In this document: positions 1-8,371 of the stretch, one piece after another
How positions within the stretch are numbered: position 1 is the first letter of the stretch
Layout of the letters: every line of letters begins with the position of its first letter
Translations under genes and position numbers: made by a program
The notes under the pieces: model-generated
Seen by the model: the letters and a program-made list of their open reading frames with translations, nothing else
Database searches by the model: none
What the model was told of the DNA's origin: nothing
Assembly: GCA_963830385.1 (NCBI GenBank)
Contig: CAWHMD010000005.1
Coordinates: 1,674,001 to 1,738,000 of the forward strand
Length of the DNA stretch: 64,000 nucleotides
Source of the DNA: Bog-532 sp963830385
Lineage (GTDB): Bacteria; Actinomycetota; Actinomycetes; Streptosporangiales; Streptosporangiaceae
Direction: 5' to 3'

Positions 1-883
1 TGGGGTCGATCTCGGTCACGATGACCCGGGCGCCCTGGCCGCGCAGGGACTCGGTGCAGCCCTTGCCGACGTCGCCGTAGCCGCAGACCACGGCCACCTT
101 GCCGCCGATCAGCACGTCGGTGCCGCGGTTGATGCCGTCGATCAGCGAGTGGCGGCAGCCGTACTTGTTGTCGAACTTGGACTTGGTGACCGAGTCGTTG
201 ACGTTGATCGCCGGGAACAGCAGCGCGTTGTCCCGGGCCATCTCATACAGCCGGTGCACGCCGGTGGTGGTCTCCTCGGTGACGCCGATGATGCTCTGGC
301 CCACCTTCGTCCACTTGTCCGGGCTGCTGGCCAGCGACTCGCGCAGCAGGTCGAGGATGACCTTCCACTCCTCCGGGTCGTCCTCGCTCGCCGACGGGAC
401 GCCACCCGCGCGCTCGTACTCGGCGCCCTTGTGCACCAGCAGGGTGGCGTCGCCGCCGTCGTCCAGCAGCATGTTCGGGCCGTCACCGCCGGGCCAGGTC
501 AGCGCCTGGTTGGTGCACCACCAGTACTCCTCCAGGGTCTCGCCCTTCCAGGCGAACACCGGGACGCCCTGCGGGTCGTCGGGGGTGCCGTTCGGGCCGA
601 CCGCGATCGCGGCGGCCGCGTGGTCCTGGGTGGAGAAGATGTTGCAGCTGGCCCACCGGACCTCGGCGCCGAGCGCGGTGAGGGTCTCGATGAGCACGGC
701 GGTCTGGATGGTCATGTGCAGCGAGCCGGTGATCCTCGCGCCACGCAGCGGCTGCTTCTGCGCGTACTCGGCGCGGGTCGCCATCAGGCCGGGCATCTCG
801 TGCTCGGCGAGCGTGATCTCCTTGCGCCCGAACTCGGCCAGCGACAGGTCAGCGACCTTGTACGGGAGCGGTGCGGTGGACAA
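1..883 (-). CDS. ahcY: S-adenosyl-L-homocysteine hydrolase (partial, C-terminus beyond window)
   Basis: Cytosolic NAD-dependent enzyme that reversibly splits S-adenosylhomocysteine into adenosine and homocysteine, relieving product inhibition of SAM-dependent methyltransferases. About 294 codons are present, from the N-terminus into the NAD-binding domain. The family signature FDNKYGCRHS is followed by the dinucleotide loop GYGDVGKG near bases 70-96. The rest runs off the left edge. I place the start at TTG 883 because GAGGAG (891-896) lies seven bases upstream and the family N-terminus LPYKVADLSLAEFGRKEI follows at once; no ATG fits. It diverges from the MerR-like gene across 167 bases, so the two may share control. 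Identification is firm; the start codon is inferred. Confidence 0.95.
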   Translation of the reverse strand, partial: MSTAPLPYKVADLSLAEFGRKEITLAEHEMPGLMATRAEYAQKQPLRGARITGSLHMTIQTAVLIETLTALGAEVRWASCNIFSTQDHAAAAIAVGPNGTPDDPQGVPVFAWKGETLEEYWWCTNQALTWPGGDGPNMLLDDGGDATLLVHKGAEYERAGGVPSASEDDPEEWKVILDLLRESLASSPDKWTKVGQSIIGVTEETTTGVHRLYEMARDNALLFPAINVNDSVTKSKFDNKYGCRHSLIDGINRGTDVLIGGKVAVVCGYGDVGKGCTESLRGQGARVIVTEIDP

Positions 884-1023
884 TGCGGTTCTCCTCGTCG
901 TGTTGTCCTTCCGGGGTGGTCGCCCCGGGGTGGTCGCCGGCGTGCGGCGCCAAAGCACGGTATCGACGGTAGGGGAATCTGACGGGCTGGCGCACAGCTG
1001 GAGGCCTTTTTTAACAAAAAAAC

Positions 1024-1044
1024 GTTAGCTTCACATGTTAGCTT
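1024..1044. promoter_or_regulatory. Direct repeat GTTAGCTT x2 at the MerR-like gene start
   Basis: GTTAGCTT occurs at 1024-1031 and again at 1037-1044, 13 bases apart, in an AT-rich stretch just upstream of the MerR-like ATG (1051). The second copy contains TAGCTT six bases before the ATG, which could be a -10 for a leaderless message. MerR-like proteins without an effector domain (BldC type) are known to bind direct repeats head to tail, so autoregulation is a reasonable guess. No binding is shown. Confidence 0.4.
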
Positions 1045-1050
1045 GCATCC

Positions 1051-1422
1051 ATGCGTATCTCGGAGGCCGCCCGCAAGCTCGGAATGTCGCCCCGGATGCT
1101 CCGCTACCGGGAGGATCTGGGCCTGCTCCCCCGGGTCCGCGGCGGCGGGCACGGGCCGGGCCGGGGCCCCCGCCACCGGCAGTTCGGCGACGCCGACCTG
1201 CGCGCGGTCCACGCCGCCCTCCAACTCGAGCGCCGTTACCAGATCAGCCCGGCGGCGCTGGCGTTCGGCCTGCGGGTCCTGGCCGAGCCGGGGGTGCGGG
1301 CGTCGGTGGCCGACCTCAGCCGCCGGCTGGGGCGCCTGCCGGAGCAGCCCGGCCGGGCGCTGGACTTCGAGCAGGAGCGGGCGCTGCGCCTGCTGGGGCG
1401 GATGCCGGCGAGAGAGCGGTAG
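1051..1422 (+). CDS. Small MerR-family transcriptional regulator
   Basis: A 123-residue protein whose first ~70 residues form a MerR-type winged HTH (ISEAARKLGMSPRMLRYRED, then GLLPRVR, with the RQF wing turn near residue 45). The remaining ~50 residues are Ala/Arg/Leu-rich and too short for a normal MerR effector-binding domain, and no metal-binding cysteines are visible. It could be a ligand-independent DNA-binding protein. There is no ribosome-binding site before the ATG; TAGCTT six bases upstream suggests leaderless expression. It is divergent from the SAH hydrolase gene, which is its most obvious candidate target besides itself. About 300 gene-free bases follow it, in which I see nothing convincing. 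Confidence 0.8.
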   Translation: MRISEAARKLGMSPRMLRYREDLGLLPRVRGGGHGPGRGPRHRQFGDADLRAVHAALQLERRYQISPAALAFGLRVLAEPGVRASVADLSRRLGRLPEQPGRALDFEQERALRLLGRMPARER

Positions 1423-1721
1423 CGGCGCGGGAGCGAACGAGCCAGATTGGGCTTCCGCGGGACGACTCAGGTGGCCCGGTCGAGTGGGGTCGGGTGCCGG
1501 GCGGTGACGGGCGTGCGGTGTGAGCGGGCGGGATACCGGAGCGGGAACCGGAGTACGGCAGGTGCTGGCCGGTCACGGGAAATAATCGGCGACGGGCCGG
1601 GGCGACGCCGCGCGCTGACCCGGCGCGCCGGCTGGGGCTGACCTGCCCGGCCCGGAATACCTGGGCGGGCCTGAGCGTAATGTCGAGGCTGGGTGTTTTG
1701 GTCAGGACGAAGGGATGTTGG

Positions 1722-4283
1722 GTGACGTCTTCCGAGCAGACTCCGCCGGGCATGCGCCGGGCCCTGGCCCGGGCCCGGGACGGCAAGGCCCTGGACGCGG
1801 GTGAGGCCGAGATCCTGCTGCAGGCCCGCGGTAACGACCTGGACCAGCTGCTCGGCTACGCGAGCCGGACCCGGGACGCCGGCCTGGAGGCGGCGGGCCG
1901 CCCCGGGATCATCACCTACTCGCGCAAGGTCTTCATCCCGCTGACCCGGCTGTGCCGGGACCGGTGCGGGTACTGCACGTTCGCCACCGTCCCGCACAAG
2001 GTGCACAGCGCCTACCTGGAGCCGGACGAGGTACTGGAAATCGCCCGGCAGGGTGCGGCCCTGGGCTGCAAGGAAGCCCTGTTCACGCTGGGCGACCGCC
2101 CGGAGGACCGGTGGACCGCGGCCCGGGAGTGGCTGGACGCCCGCGGCTACGACGACACGCTCTCCTACGTCCGGGCCATGGCCATCCGGGTGCTGGAGGA
2201 GACCGGGTTGCTGCCGCACCTCAACCCGGGCGTGCTCAGCTGGGCCGACTTCCAGCGGCTGAAGCCGGTGGCGCCGTCCATGGGCATGATGCTGGAGACC
2301 ACGTCGACCCGGTTGTTCACCGAAAAAGGCCAGCCGCACTTCGGCAGCCCCGACAAGGACCCGGCGGTCCGGCTGCGGGTGCTGGAGGACGCCGGCCGGG
2401 TCAACGTCCCGTTCACCACCGGCATCCTCATCGGCATCGGCGAGACGCTGGCCGAGCGGGCCGAGTCGATCTTCGCCATCCGCCAGGTCGCCCGGGAGTA
2501 CGGCGGCATCCAGGAAGTCATCGTGCAGAACTTCCGGGCCAAGCCGGACACCAAGATGCGCGGGGTGCCCGACGCGGAGCTGCAGGACCTGGCGGCCACG
2601 ATCGCGGTCACCCGGCTGGTGCTCGGGCCCAAGGCCCGGGTGCAGGCCCCGCCCAACCTCATCGGCGACGAGTACGAGCTGATCCTGCGGGCCGGCATCG
2701 ACGACTGGGGCGGGGTGTCCCCGCTCACCCCGGACCACGTGAACCCCGAACGGCCGTGGCCGCAGATCGAGGAGCTGGCCGCGCTCACCGCCACCGCCGG
2801 CTTCACGCTGCGCGAGCGGCTCACGATCTACCCGCCCTACCTGCGTGAGCCCTGGCTCGACCCGCGGCTGGCGGGGCACGTGGCGGCGCTCGCGGACCCG
2901 GCCGACGGCCTGGCCGCCGAGGGGGCCATGCCCGTCGGGCGGCCGTGGCAGGAGCCGGACGGCGGCTGGCAGGAGGCCGGCCGGACCGACCTGTACACCA
3001 CGATCGACAGCACCGGCCGGACCACCGACCGGCGGGACGACTTCGCCGAGGTCTACGGCGACTGGGACGAGGTCAAGACCCGGCTGACCGGGCCGGCCGG
3101 CCCCGTTCTGGACCAGGACGTCAAGGCGGCGCTGGCACAGGCCGAAAAAGACCCGGCTCGTCTCAGCGATGATCAGGCGCTGGCGCTGCTGGCGGCCGAC
3201 GGCCCGGCCCTGGAGGCGCTGGCCAAGCTGGCCGACGACATCCGCCGGGACGTGATGGGCGACGACATCACCTACGTCGTCAACCGCAACATCAACTTCA
3301 CCAACGTCTGTTACACCGGCTGCCGGTTCTGCGCGTTCGCCCAGCGGCGGACCGACGCCGACGCCTACACGCTGTCCCTGCAGCAGGTCGGCGACCGGGC
3401 CCAGGAGGCCTGGGAGGCCGGCGCGACCGAGGTGTGCATGCAGGGCGGCATCCACCCGGACCTGCCCGGCACCGCCTACTTCGAGATCGCGGCCGAGGTC
3501 AAGCGCCGCTCCCCCGGCATGCACGTCCACGCGTTCTCGCCGATGGAAGTGATCAACGGGGCGTCCCGTACCGGCCTGTCCATCCGCGAGTGGCTGATCA
3601 AGGCCAAGGAGGCCGGGCTGAGCTCGGTGCCCGGCACCGCCGCCGAGATCCTCGACGACGACGTGCGCTGGATCCTGACCAAGGGCAAGCTGCCCGCCAA
3701 GGACTGGATCGAGGTCATCACCACCGCGCACGAGGTCGGCCTGCCGAGCTCCTCGACGATGATGTACGGGCACGTCGACACGCCCGCCCACTGGGTCGGG
3801 CACCTGCGGGTGATCCGCGGCATCCAGGAGCGCACCGGCGGGTTCACCGAATTCGTGCTGCTGCCGTTCATCCACGAAAACGCCCCGATCTACCTGGCGG
3901 GCCTGGCCCGTCCGGGGCCGACCGCGCGGGAGAACCGGGCCGTCCACGCGGTGTCGCGGCTGATGCTGCACGGGGCGATCGACTCGATCCAGTGCTCCTG
4001 GGTCAAGCTCGGCGACGAGCTGTGCCGGGACGTCCTGCAGGGCGGGGCCAACGACATCGGCGGCACGCTGATGGAGGAGACCATCAGCCGGATGGCCGGG
4101 GCGGACAACGGATCGTTCCGGACGATTTCGCAGCTGGCCGAAATGGTCGCGCCGACCGGGCGGCCGATGCGCCAGCGGACCACTACGTATGGGGAAGTCC
4201 CTGCGGAGCGGCTGGCGGCGGCAGCGGCCAGTGACGGGGTGTGCGCCTCGATCCGGTCGCCGTTGCCCGTGCTGGGAGGCTGA
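1722..4283 (+). CDS. fbiC: FO synthase (7,8-didemethyl-8-hydroxy-5-deazariboflavin synthase), two-domain
   Basis: Makes the deazaflavin chromophore FO of coenzyme F420 from tyrosine and a pyrimidine diamine. It is a fusion of two radical SAM enzymes: a CofG-like N half with CRDRCGYC (Cys ~78/82/85) and a CofH-like C half with CYTGCRFC (Cys ~530/534/537), each CxxxCxxC triad binding a 4Fe-4S cluster. At 853 residues it has the usual FbiC length. I chose GTG 1722, which has AAGGG about eight bases upstream; an in-frame ATG at 1680 has no ribosome-binding site and would add 14 residues. It converges on fbiB with 26 bases between stops, so the F420 genes sit together but on opposite strands. Confidence 0.95.
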   Translation: MTSSEQTPPGMRRALARARDGKALDAGEAEILLQARGNDLDQLLGYASRTRDAGLEAAGRPGIITYSRKVFIPLTRLCRDRCGYCTFATVPHKVHSAYLEPDEVLEIARQGAALGCKEALFTLGDRPEDRWTAAREWLDARGYDDTLSYVRAMAIRVLEETGLLPHLNPGVLSWADFQRLKPVAPSMGMMLETTSTRLFTEKGQPHFGSPDKDPAVRLRVLEDAGRVNVPFTTGILIGIGETLAERAESIFAIRQVAREYGGIQEVIVQNFRAKPDTKMRGVPDAELQDLAATIAVTRLVLGPKARVQAPPNLIGDEYELILRAGIDDWGGVSPLTPDHVNPERPWPQIEELAALTATAGFTLRERLTIYPPYLREPWLDPRLAGHVAALADPADGLAAEGAMPVGRPWQEPDGGWQEAGRTDLYTTIDSTGRTTDRRDDFAEVYGDWDEVKTRLTGPAGPVLDQDVKAALAQAEKDPARLSDDQALALLAADGPALEALAKLADDIRRDVMGDDITYVVNRNINFTNVCYTGCRFCAFAQRRTDADAYTLSLQQVGDRAQEAWEAGATEVCMQGGIHPDLPGTAYFEIAAEVKRRSPGMHVHAFSPMEVINGASRTGLSIREWLIKAKEAGLSSVPGTAAEILDDDVRWILTKGKLPAKDWIEVITTAHEVGLPSSSTMMYGHVDTPAHWVGHLRVIRGIQERTGGFTEFVLLPFIHENAPIYLAGLARPGPTARENRAVHAVSRLMLHGAIDSIQCSWVKLGDELCRDVLQGGANDIGGTLMEETISRMAGADNGSFRTISQLAEMVAPTGRPMRQRTTTYGEVPAERLAAAAASDGVCASIRSPLPVLGG

Positions 4284-4309
4284 GGGGCGGCCAGGATGTG
4301 GGGCCCTGG

Positions 4310-5590
4310 CTAGAGGGTCAGGGTGAAGTCGCCGGGGTCGCGAGGCGGGCGTGACGCCGGCGCCGAGGCGGGGTGGCCGACGCCGATGGCGCCCATGGGG
4401 AGCCAGCCCTCCGGCACGCCCATGGCCCGGGCGGCCACCTCCTGGCAGAACAGGGTGCTGGAGATCCAGCAGGAGCCCAGGCCCTCGGCGGCCAGCGAGA
4501 CCAGGAGGTTTTCGACGGCGGCGCCCATCGCGACCTCGAACATGGAGCGCTCGGAGGCATTGCGGCGCGCGTCCGGGTAGGTGTGGGCGGCGTCCAGGAC
4601 CAGGCAGGGCACCACGATCAGGGGAGCCCGGCGGAGCGGCTCGCCCCGGCGCACCCGGCGGGCGATCTGTTCCTCGGTGAAGGCGTCAGCCCGCAGGTCG
4701 GCTATCCAGGCCTCCAGCATGGCGTCACAGAGCCCGTCGCGGGCCGTGGCCGACTCGAGCACCACGAACCGCCACGGGGTGCTGTGGTGCGGCGCCGGGG
4801 CCGTCAGCGCGGCGGCGACGGCCCGGCGGACCGCGTCCGGACTGACCGGGGCACCGGTGAAGTCGCGGACCGTGCGGCGGGCCAGGACCACCTCGGCGCC
4901 GCCGTAACGGAACATGTCCTCGGCCGGGTCGCGGATCAGCGCGGCCGCGCCGGGGCCGTCCTCGTCGGTGACCAGGTCGGCCAGCCCGCGCACGATCGCC
5001 ACCGGGACGCCGCGGGCCTTGCCCTTGACCAGGTCGCCGGCCGCCGCCAGCTCGTCGGCGACCGCCGCCAGCGTGACCTCCAGCGAGTTGCCGAAGCTGT
5101 CCTGCGTCCCGCGATAGTCGATCACCGGCCGGACGCCGGCCGCGCCGATCGCCGTGTCGGTCTGGCCGACCCGCCAGGCCCGGCCGAGCGTGTCGGTGAC
5201 CACGACCCCGACCCGGGCGCCGGGCCGGGCGCGGAGCGCCTTGCGCAGCCGCCGGGCCGACTCGTCCGGGTCCTCGGGCAGGAGCACCACCGTGCCGGGC
5301 GCGGTGTTGGAGGCGTCCACCCCGGCCGCCGCCAGCACCAGGCCGTGCCGCGTCTCCACGATCCGGGCGTCGCCGCGGCGGGCCACCACCCGGACCGTCT
5401 CGGCGTCGATGGCGGCCTCCCGGTCCTGGTGGACGGTGCGGCCCTCGGCCTTGCTGACGATCTTGGACGTGACCACCACGATGTCGCCGTCGCGGAGGTC
5501 CCCGGCCGCGTCGGCTATCAGCGCGCCCAGGTCCGCGCCGGCCGCGACCTCGGGCAGCCCGGTGACCCCCCAGACCGTGATCTCGTTCAT
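4310..5590 (-). CDS. fbiB: F420-0:gamma-glutamyl ligase fused to nitroreductase-fold reductase
   Basis: Finishes coenzyme F420: the N-terminal CofE domain (about residues 1-230) adds gamma-linked glutamates using GTP, and the C-terminal nitroreductase-fold domain (about 240-426) reduces the dehydro-F420 precursor with bound FMN. The 426-residue two-domain form is typical of actinobacteria. The N-terminus EITVWGVTGLPEV and the segments VVVTSKIVSKAEGR and VVVTDTLGRAWR are CofE signatures. The ATG at 5590 overlaps the fbiA stop by four bases (ATGA), so the two are translationally coupled. An open frame continues upstream to 6070, but that part is antisense-frame noise inside fbiA. Confidence 0.94.
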   Translation of the reverse strand: MNEITVWGVTGLPEVAAGADLGALIADAAGDLRDGDIVVVTSKIVSKAEGRTVHQDREAAIDAETVRVVARRGDARIVETRHGLVLAAAGVDASNTAPGTVVLLPEDPDESARRLRKALRARPGARVGVVVTDTLGRAWRVGQTDTAIGAAGVRPVIDYRGTQDSFGNSLEVTLAAVADELAAAGDLVKGKARGVPVAIVRGLADLVTDEDGPGAAALIRDPAEDMFRYGGAEVVLARRTVRDFTGAPVSPDAVRRAVAAALTAPAPHHSTPWRFVVLESATARDGLCDAMLEAWIADLRADAFTEEQIARRVRRGEPLRRAPLIVVPCLVLDAAHTYPDARRNASERSMFEVAMGAAVENLLVSLAAEGLGSCWISSTLFCQEVAARAMGVPEGWLPMGAIGVGHPASAPASRPPRDPGDFTLTL

Positions 5591-6537
5591 CGGGACAGCT
5601 CCGCGGCCAGGTCGAGCGCGGCCCGGGCGATCTCGGCGGTGGCGGCCAGGTCCCGCATGTACAACGGCAGCACCCGGACCTCGATGCCGGCCAGGGCCGG
5701 GTCGGCGGCGGCCTCCTTGTCCTGGTCGTCGACCAGCCAGCCGTCGATCAGGCCGGGCCCGTAGTGCGCGCCGACCGCTGCGGCCGAGGTCTCCACCCCG
5801 ATCGCGGTCAGGCAGGCGTCGGCCATGCCGCGCACCGGGGCGCCGCCGATGATGGGCGAGACCGCCACCGCCGTCTTGGCCCCCACCGCCTCCCGGATGC
5901 CGGGCACGGCCAGGATCGTGCCCACGCTCACGACCGGGTTGGACGGCGGGAACAGCACCACGTCGGCGGCGTCGATCGCCTCGAGCACGCCCGGTGCGGG
6001 CCGGGCCTCGGCCGCTCCGGCGGGCACGATGGTCAGCGCCGGGACCGCGGCGTGCAGCCGCACCCACCACTCCTGGAAGTGCACGTACCGGCGGCCGTTG
6101 CCCTCGTCGATCAGCACGTGGGTCTCGATCTGGTCGTCCGACATCGGCAGCAGCCGGACCCCGGGCTGCCAGCGCTGGCAGAGCACCTCGGTGACGGCCG
6201 ACAGCGGATGGCCGTCGCGGAGCAGCTGGGTGCGCACGATGTGGGTGGCGAAGTCCCGGTCGCCGAGCGTGAACCAGTCCGGCCCGGCGCCGTAGGCGGC
6301 CAGCTCATCGCGGATGGTGAACGTCTCGGCGGCCCGGCCCCAGCCCTGGCTCTCGTCGATCCCGCCGCCGAGCGTGTACATCACCGTGTCCAGGTCGGGA
6401 CAGACCCGCAGCCCGTACAGAGTGATGTCATCCCCGGTGTTCCCGATCACGGTGACGTCCGCGTCGGGGGCGGCGGCCCTCAGGCCGCGGAGGAAGCGGG
6501 AGGCGCCCACGCCGCCCGCCAGCACGGTGATCCGCAT
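5587..6537 (-). CDS. fbiA: 2-phospho-L-lactate / phosphoenolpyruvate transferase of F420 synthesis
   Basis: CofD-family enzyme (316 residues) that transfers the phospholactate or phosphoenolpyruvate moiety from its GMP-activated form to FO, giving F420-0 or its dehydro form. The N-terminus MRITVLAGGVGASRFLRGL is the nucleotide-binding signature, followed by the conserved IGNTGDD and by PPSNPVVSVG. I chose the ATG at 6537 because that motif begins there; upstream in-frame starts lack family similarity. First gene of the overlapping fbiA-fbiB pair. A guanylyltransferase for the activated donor (FbiD/CofC) is not visible in this window. Confidence 0.94.
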   Translation of the reverse strand: MRITVLAGGVGASRFLRGLRAAAPDADVTVIGNTGDDITLYGLRVCPDLDTVMYTLGGGIDESQGWGRAAETFTIRDELAAYGAGPDWFTLGDRDFATHIVRTQLLRDGHPLSAVTEVLCQRWQPGVRLLPMSDDQIETHVLIDEGNGRRYVHFQEWWVRLHAAVPALTIVPAGAAEARPAPGVLEAIDAADVVLFPPSNPVVSVGTILAVPGIREAVGAKTAVAVSPIIGGAPVRGMADACLTAIGVETSAAAVGAHYGPGLIDGWLVDDQDKEAAADPALAGIEVRVLPLYMRDLAATAEIARAALDLAAELSR

Positions 6538-6779
6538 AGCCAAAAGTCTGTCAGGCCCGCGGACCGGACAGGACCGCGACCCGACGGTGACCCGGCCAGG
6601 GCTCGACCCCGGCCCGGCCACGACGGCCGGTGCCCCAGCACAGATCCGGCCTGCCGGTCAGTGCTTTGCGTAACCACTGCGGTGCTCTCTGCTAACGGCC
6701 TGGCAACGGAAACGCGGCATTCTTCGGGAACTTATCGCTCAGCGCCAGACATTAGTGCGGCCAATATCACCTAGCGGGC

Positions 6780-6809
6780 TTGACTTGAAGCAAGACACGC
6801 GCGTGTAAT
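6780..6809 (+). promoter_or_regulatory. Probable sigma-70-type promoter of whiB
   Basis: TTGACT (6780-6785), an 18-base spacer and TGTAAT (6804-6809) lie about 75 bases before the whiB start. The spacer contains GACAC (6794-6798), which matches the short core recognised by the sporulation regulator WhiA; that match is only five bases and could be chance. Confidence 0.5.
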
Positions 6810-6883
6810 TTCATAGTTGTAAGTTCACGCCTCCCCGGGGGCGGCGTGATCCCGGGGGCCCCGTCAAGGGGTAGGAGGTGCGC

Positions 6884-7174
6884 GTGTCTGAGGTCATCGT
6901 CCCACTACTAGAGCATCTAGAGCACGAGGTGGAGTGCTCAGACGACGACGCCGAGGAGCTTGGCTGGCAAGACCGGGCCCTGTGTGCCCAGACCGATCCC
7001 GAGGCGTTCTTCCCAGAGAAGGGCGGCTCGACCCGGGAGGCCAAGAAGGTCTGCCGCAGCTGCGAGGTCCGGGCCGAGTGCCTGGAGTTCGCGCTGGAGA
7101 ACGACGAGCGGTTTGGCATCTGGGGCGGCATGTCCGAGCGCGAGCGGCGGCGGCTGAAGAAGGAAGCGGTCTGA
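6884..7174 (+). CDS. whiB: WhiB-type iron-sulfur transcription factor
   Basis: A 96-residue Wbl protein holding a 4Fe-4S cluster on four cysteines (34, 57, 60, 66; pattern C-x22-CxxC-x5-C), followed by the FGIWGG turn and a basic tail ERERRRLKKEAV. The sequence EELGWQDRALCAQTDPE and EKGGSTREAKKVC matches Streptomyces WhiB (WhiB2/WhmD), a partner of WhiA in sporulation septation. I use GTG 6884, which sits five bases after AGGAGG (6873-6878); an upstream GTG at 6878 would overlap that ribosome-binding site. Its neighbours (metallopeptidase-like, DUF3499, manB) match the arrangement I remember around whiB in other actinomycetes. Confidence 0.93.
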   Translation: MSEVIVPLLEHLEHEVECSDDDAEELGWQDRALCAQTDPEAFFPEKGGSTREAKKVCRSCEVRAECLEFALENDERFGIWGGMSERERRRLKKEAV

Positions 7175-7248
7175 TCCGGGCGGGGCGCCCTGCCACGCCC
7201 TGCCGGGTCAGCACCCGTAAGTACTGACGGGCGGCACCCTCGGCGAGA

Positions 7249-7746
7249 TCAGCTCCCGTCGGCGTAGCCGGGGTCGATCGTGTCCGGGTCCAGGCCCAGC
7301 AGCTCGGCGACCTCCTCGACCACCACGTCGAAGATCAGCTCGCTCAGCTCTTCCTCGTCCTCGGCCCGGGCCAGCAGCGGCCGCCGGTAGAGCACGATCC
7401 GCGGTGAACGGGCACCGCCGGGGACGTGCGGGTCCGGCTCGCCGGGGTCGATCCGGGCCAGCGGCACCGGCACCAGGTCCTCGCCCTCGATCTCCTCGTC
7501 CGGCACTTCCTGGACCGCGAACTCGATGCCGGACAGCTCGGACTCCCAGCGCGGTTCCAGCCGCGCCACCGCGTCCAGCACCAGGTCGTCGAACTGCTGT
7601 GCGCGGCTGCGGTAGAGCGGAACGTCGGTCGGGACGAGGCGGCCCCGCAGGCCGCGCCCGTGCCGGTCCCGGCGCCGCACGCGCCGCCGGCCAGCGGCGG
7701 AACTTCTCTGATCGGCCTGCACAGTTACCGAGCGTATCCCCAGCAC
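7249..7746 (-). CDS. Zincin-like metallopeptidase-family protein with degenerate active site
   Basis: 165 residues. The basic N-terminus RRRDRHGRGLRG and the phrase VPLYRSRAQQFDDLVLDAV match the small actinobacterial metallopeptidase family usually found beside whiB and manB. Active relatives of the wider family carry HExxHxxG; here the equivalent segment reads VVEEVAELLGLDPDTIDP, with Val/Glu and Glu/Leu in place of the metal-binding histidines, so catalysis is unlikely. No signal peptide is visible, so it should be cytosolic. It faces whiB tail to tail and its start faces the DUF3499 gene. The exact start is uncertain; a shorter form beginning near the RRR motif is possible. Confidence 0.75.
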   Translation of the reverse strand: MLGIRSVTVQADQRSSAAGRRRVRRRDRHGRGLRGRLVPTDVPLYRSRAQQFDDLVLDAVARLEPRWESELSGIEFAVQEVPDEEIEGEDLVPVPLARIDPGEPDPHVPGGARSPRIVLYRRPLLARAEDEEELSELIFDVVVEEVAELLGLDPDTIDPGYADGS

Positions 7747-7915
7747 CGGCTGGTCGCGAAGACACGATCGTGAAGAGTGCCCCGGGTGGTGGCGTTACCG
7801 ACCCTGGCCAGCTACCGTCAACGGGTGTACCGGATCTGCGTGCCCAGCTCATCTCGGGGCCCGTTCTCGGATGGTGTGCCGCCGGTGGAGATGAACACGT
7901 GAGTGAGGTGGGTCG

Positions 7916-8320
7916 GTGAGTTCGCGTTGCTGCTCGCGCACCGCATGCAGGCAGCCCCCCGTCTACACGCTCACGTACGTCTACCGCGACTCCACGGCCG
8001 TGCTGGGACCGCTGGCCGCCTACGTCGAACCGCACTGCTACGACCTGTGCGCCAAGCACGCTGAGCGGCTCACCGTGCCCCGCGGCTGGGATGTCGTCCG
8101 GCTGCCGGGTGACCCCGTCCAGCAGAGCGTGGACGACCTCGAGGCGCTGGCCAACGCCGTCCGCGAGGTTTCCCAGCAGCAGCGCCAGCGGCCGCCGGGC
8201 TCCGAGCCGGTCGGGCAGGGCGTGGAGGTCGGCCGGCGGCGCCATCTGCGGATGGTCCGGTCGGCGCCGCCCGAGCCGAAGTCACCGTCCGAGACGGCCG
8301 GGCGGCAGCCCACCACTTAG
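7916..8320 (+). CDS. DUF3499-family protein with cysteine pairs
   Basis: 134-residue actinobacterial protein of unknown function. The N-terminus SSRCCSRTACRQPPVYTLTY, then DSTAVLGPLA and EPHCYDLCAKHAERLT, are hallmarks of DUF3499; the Cys/His pairs suggest a small zinc-ribbon-like fold. A conserved acidic stretch SVDDLEALANAVREV follows, and the C-terminus is basic and disordered. The GTG start at 7916 follows GAGG by seven bases. It stands 51 bases upstream of manB on the same strand and may be the first gene of that operon. Confidence 0.85.
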   Translation: MSSRCCSRTACRQPPVYTLTYVYRDSTAVLGPLAAYVEPHCYDLCAKHAERLTVPRGWDVVRLPGDPVQQSVDDLEALANAVREVSQQQRQRPPGSEPVGQGVEVGRRRHLRMVRSAPPEPKSPSETAGRQPTT

Positions 8321-8371
8321 GCCCGGTTCCACCCGGTAGGCTCTGAAGCCGGGCGCCGCCGCCGGGGGCGC

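Noticed and set aside
884..1050. SAH riboswitch upstream of ahcY
   Set aside because: No convincing conserved stems or pseudoknot could be placed by eye; a covariance search would be decisive.
1467..3971. Long open frame on the minus strand through fbiC
   Set aside because: Shadow of high-G+C coding; no similarity, and it covers an unmistakable radical SAM gene.
4310..6070. Extended fbiB with a start at 6070
   Set aside because: The added region reads as Arg/Gly-rich noise over fbiA; CofE similarity begins at 5590.
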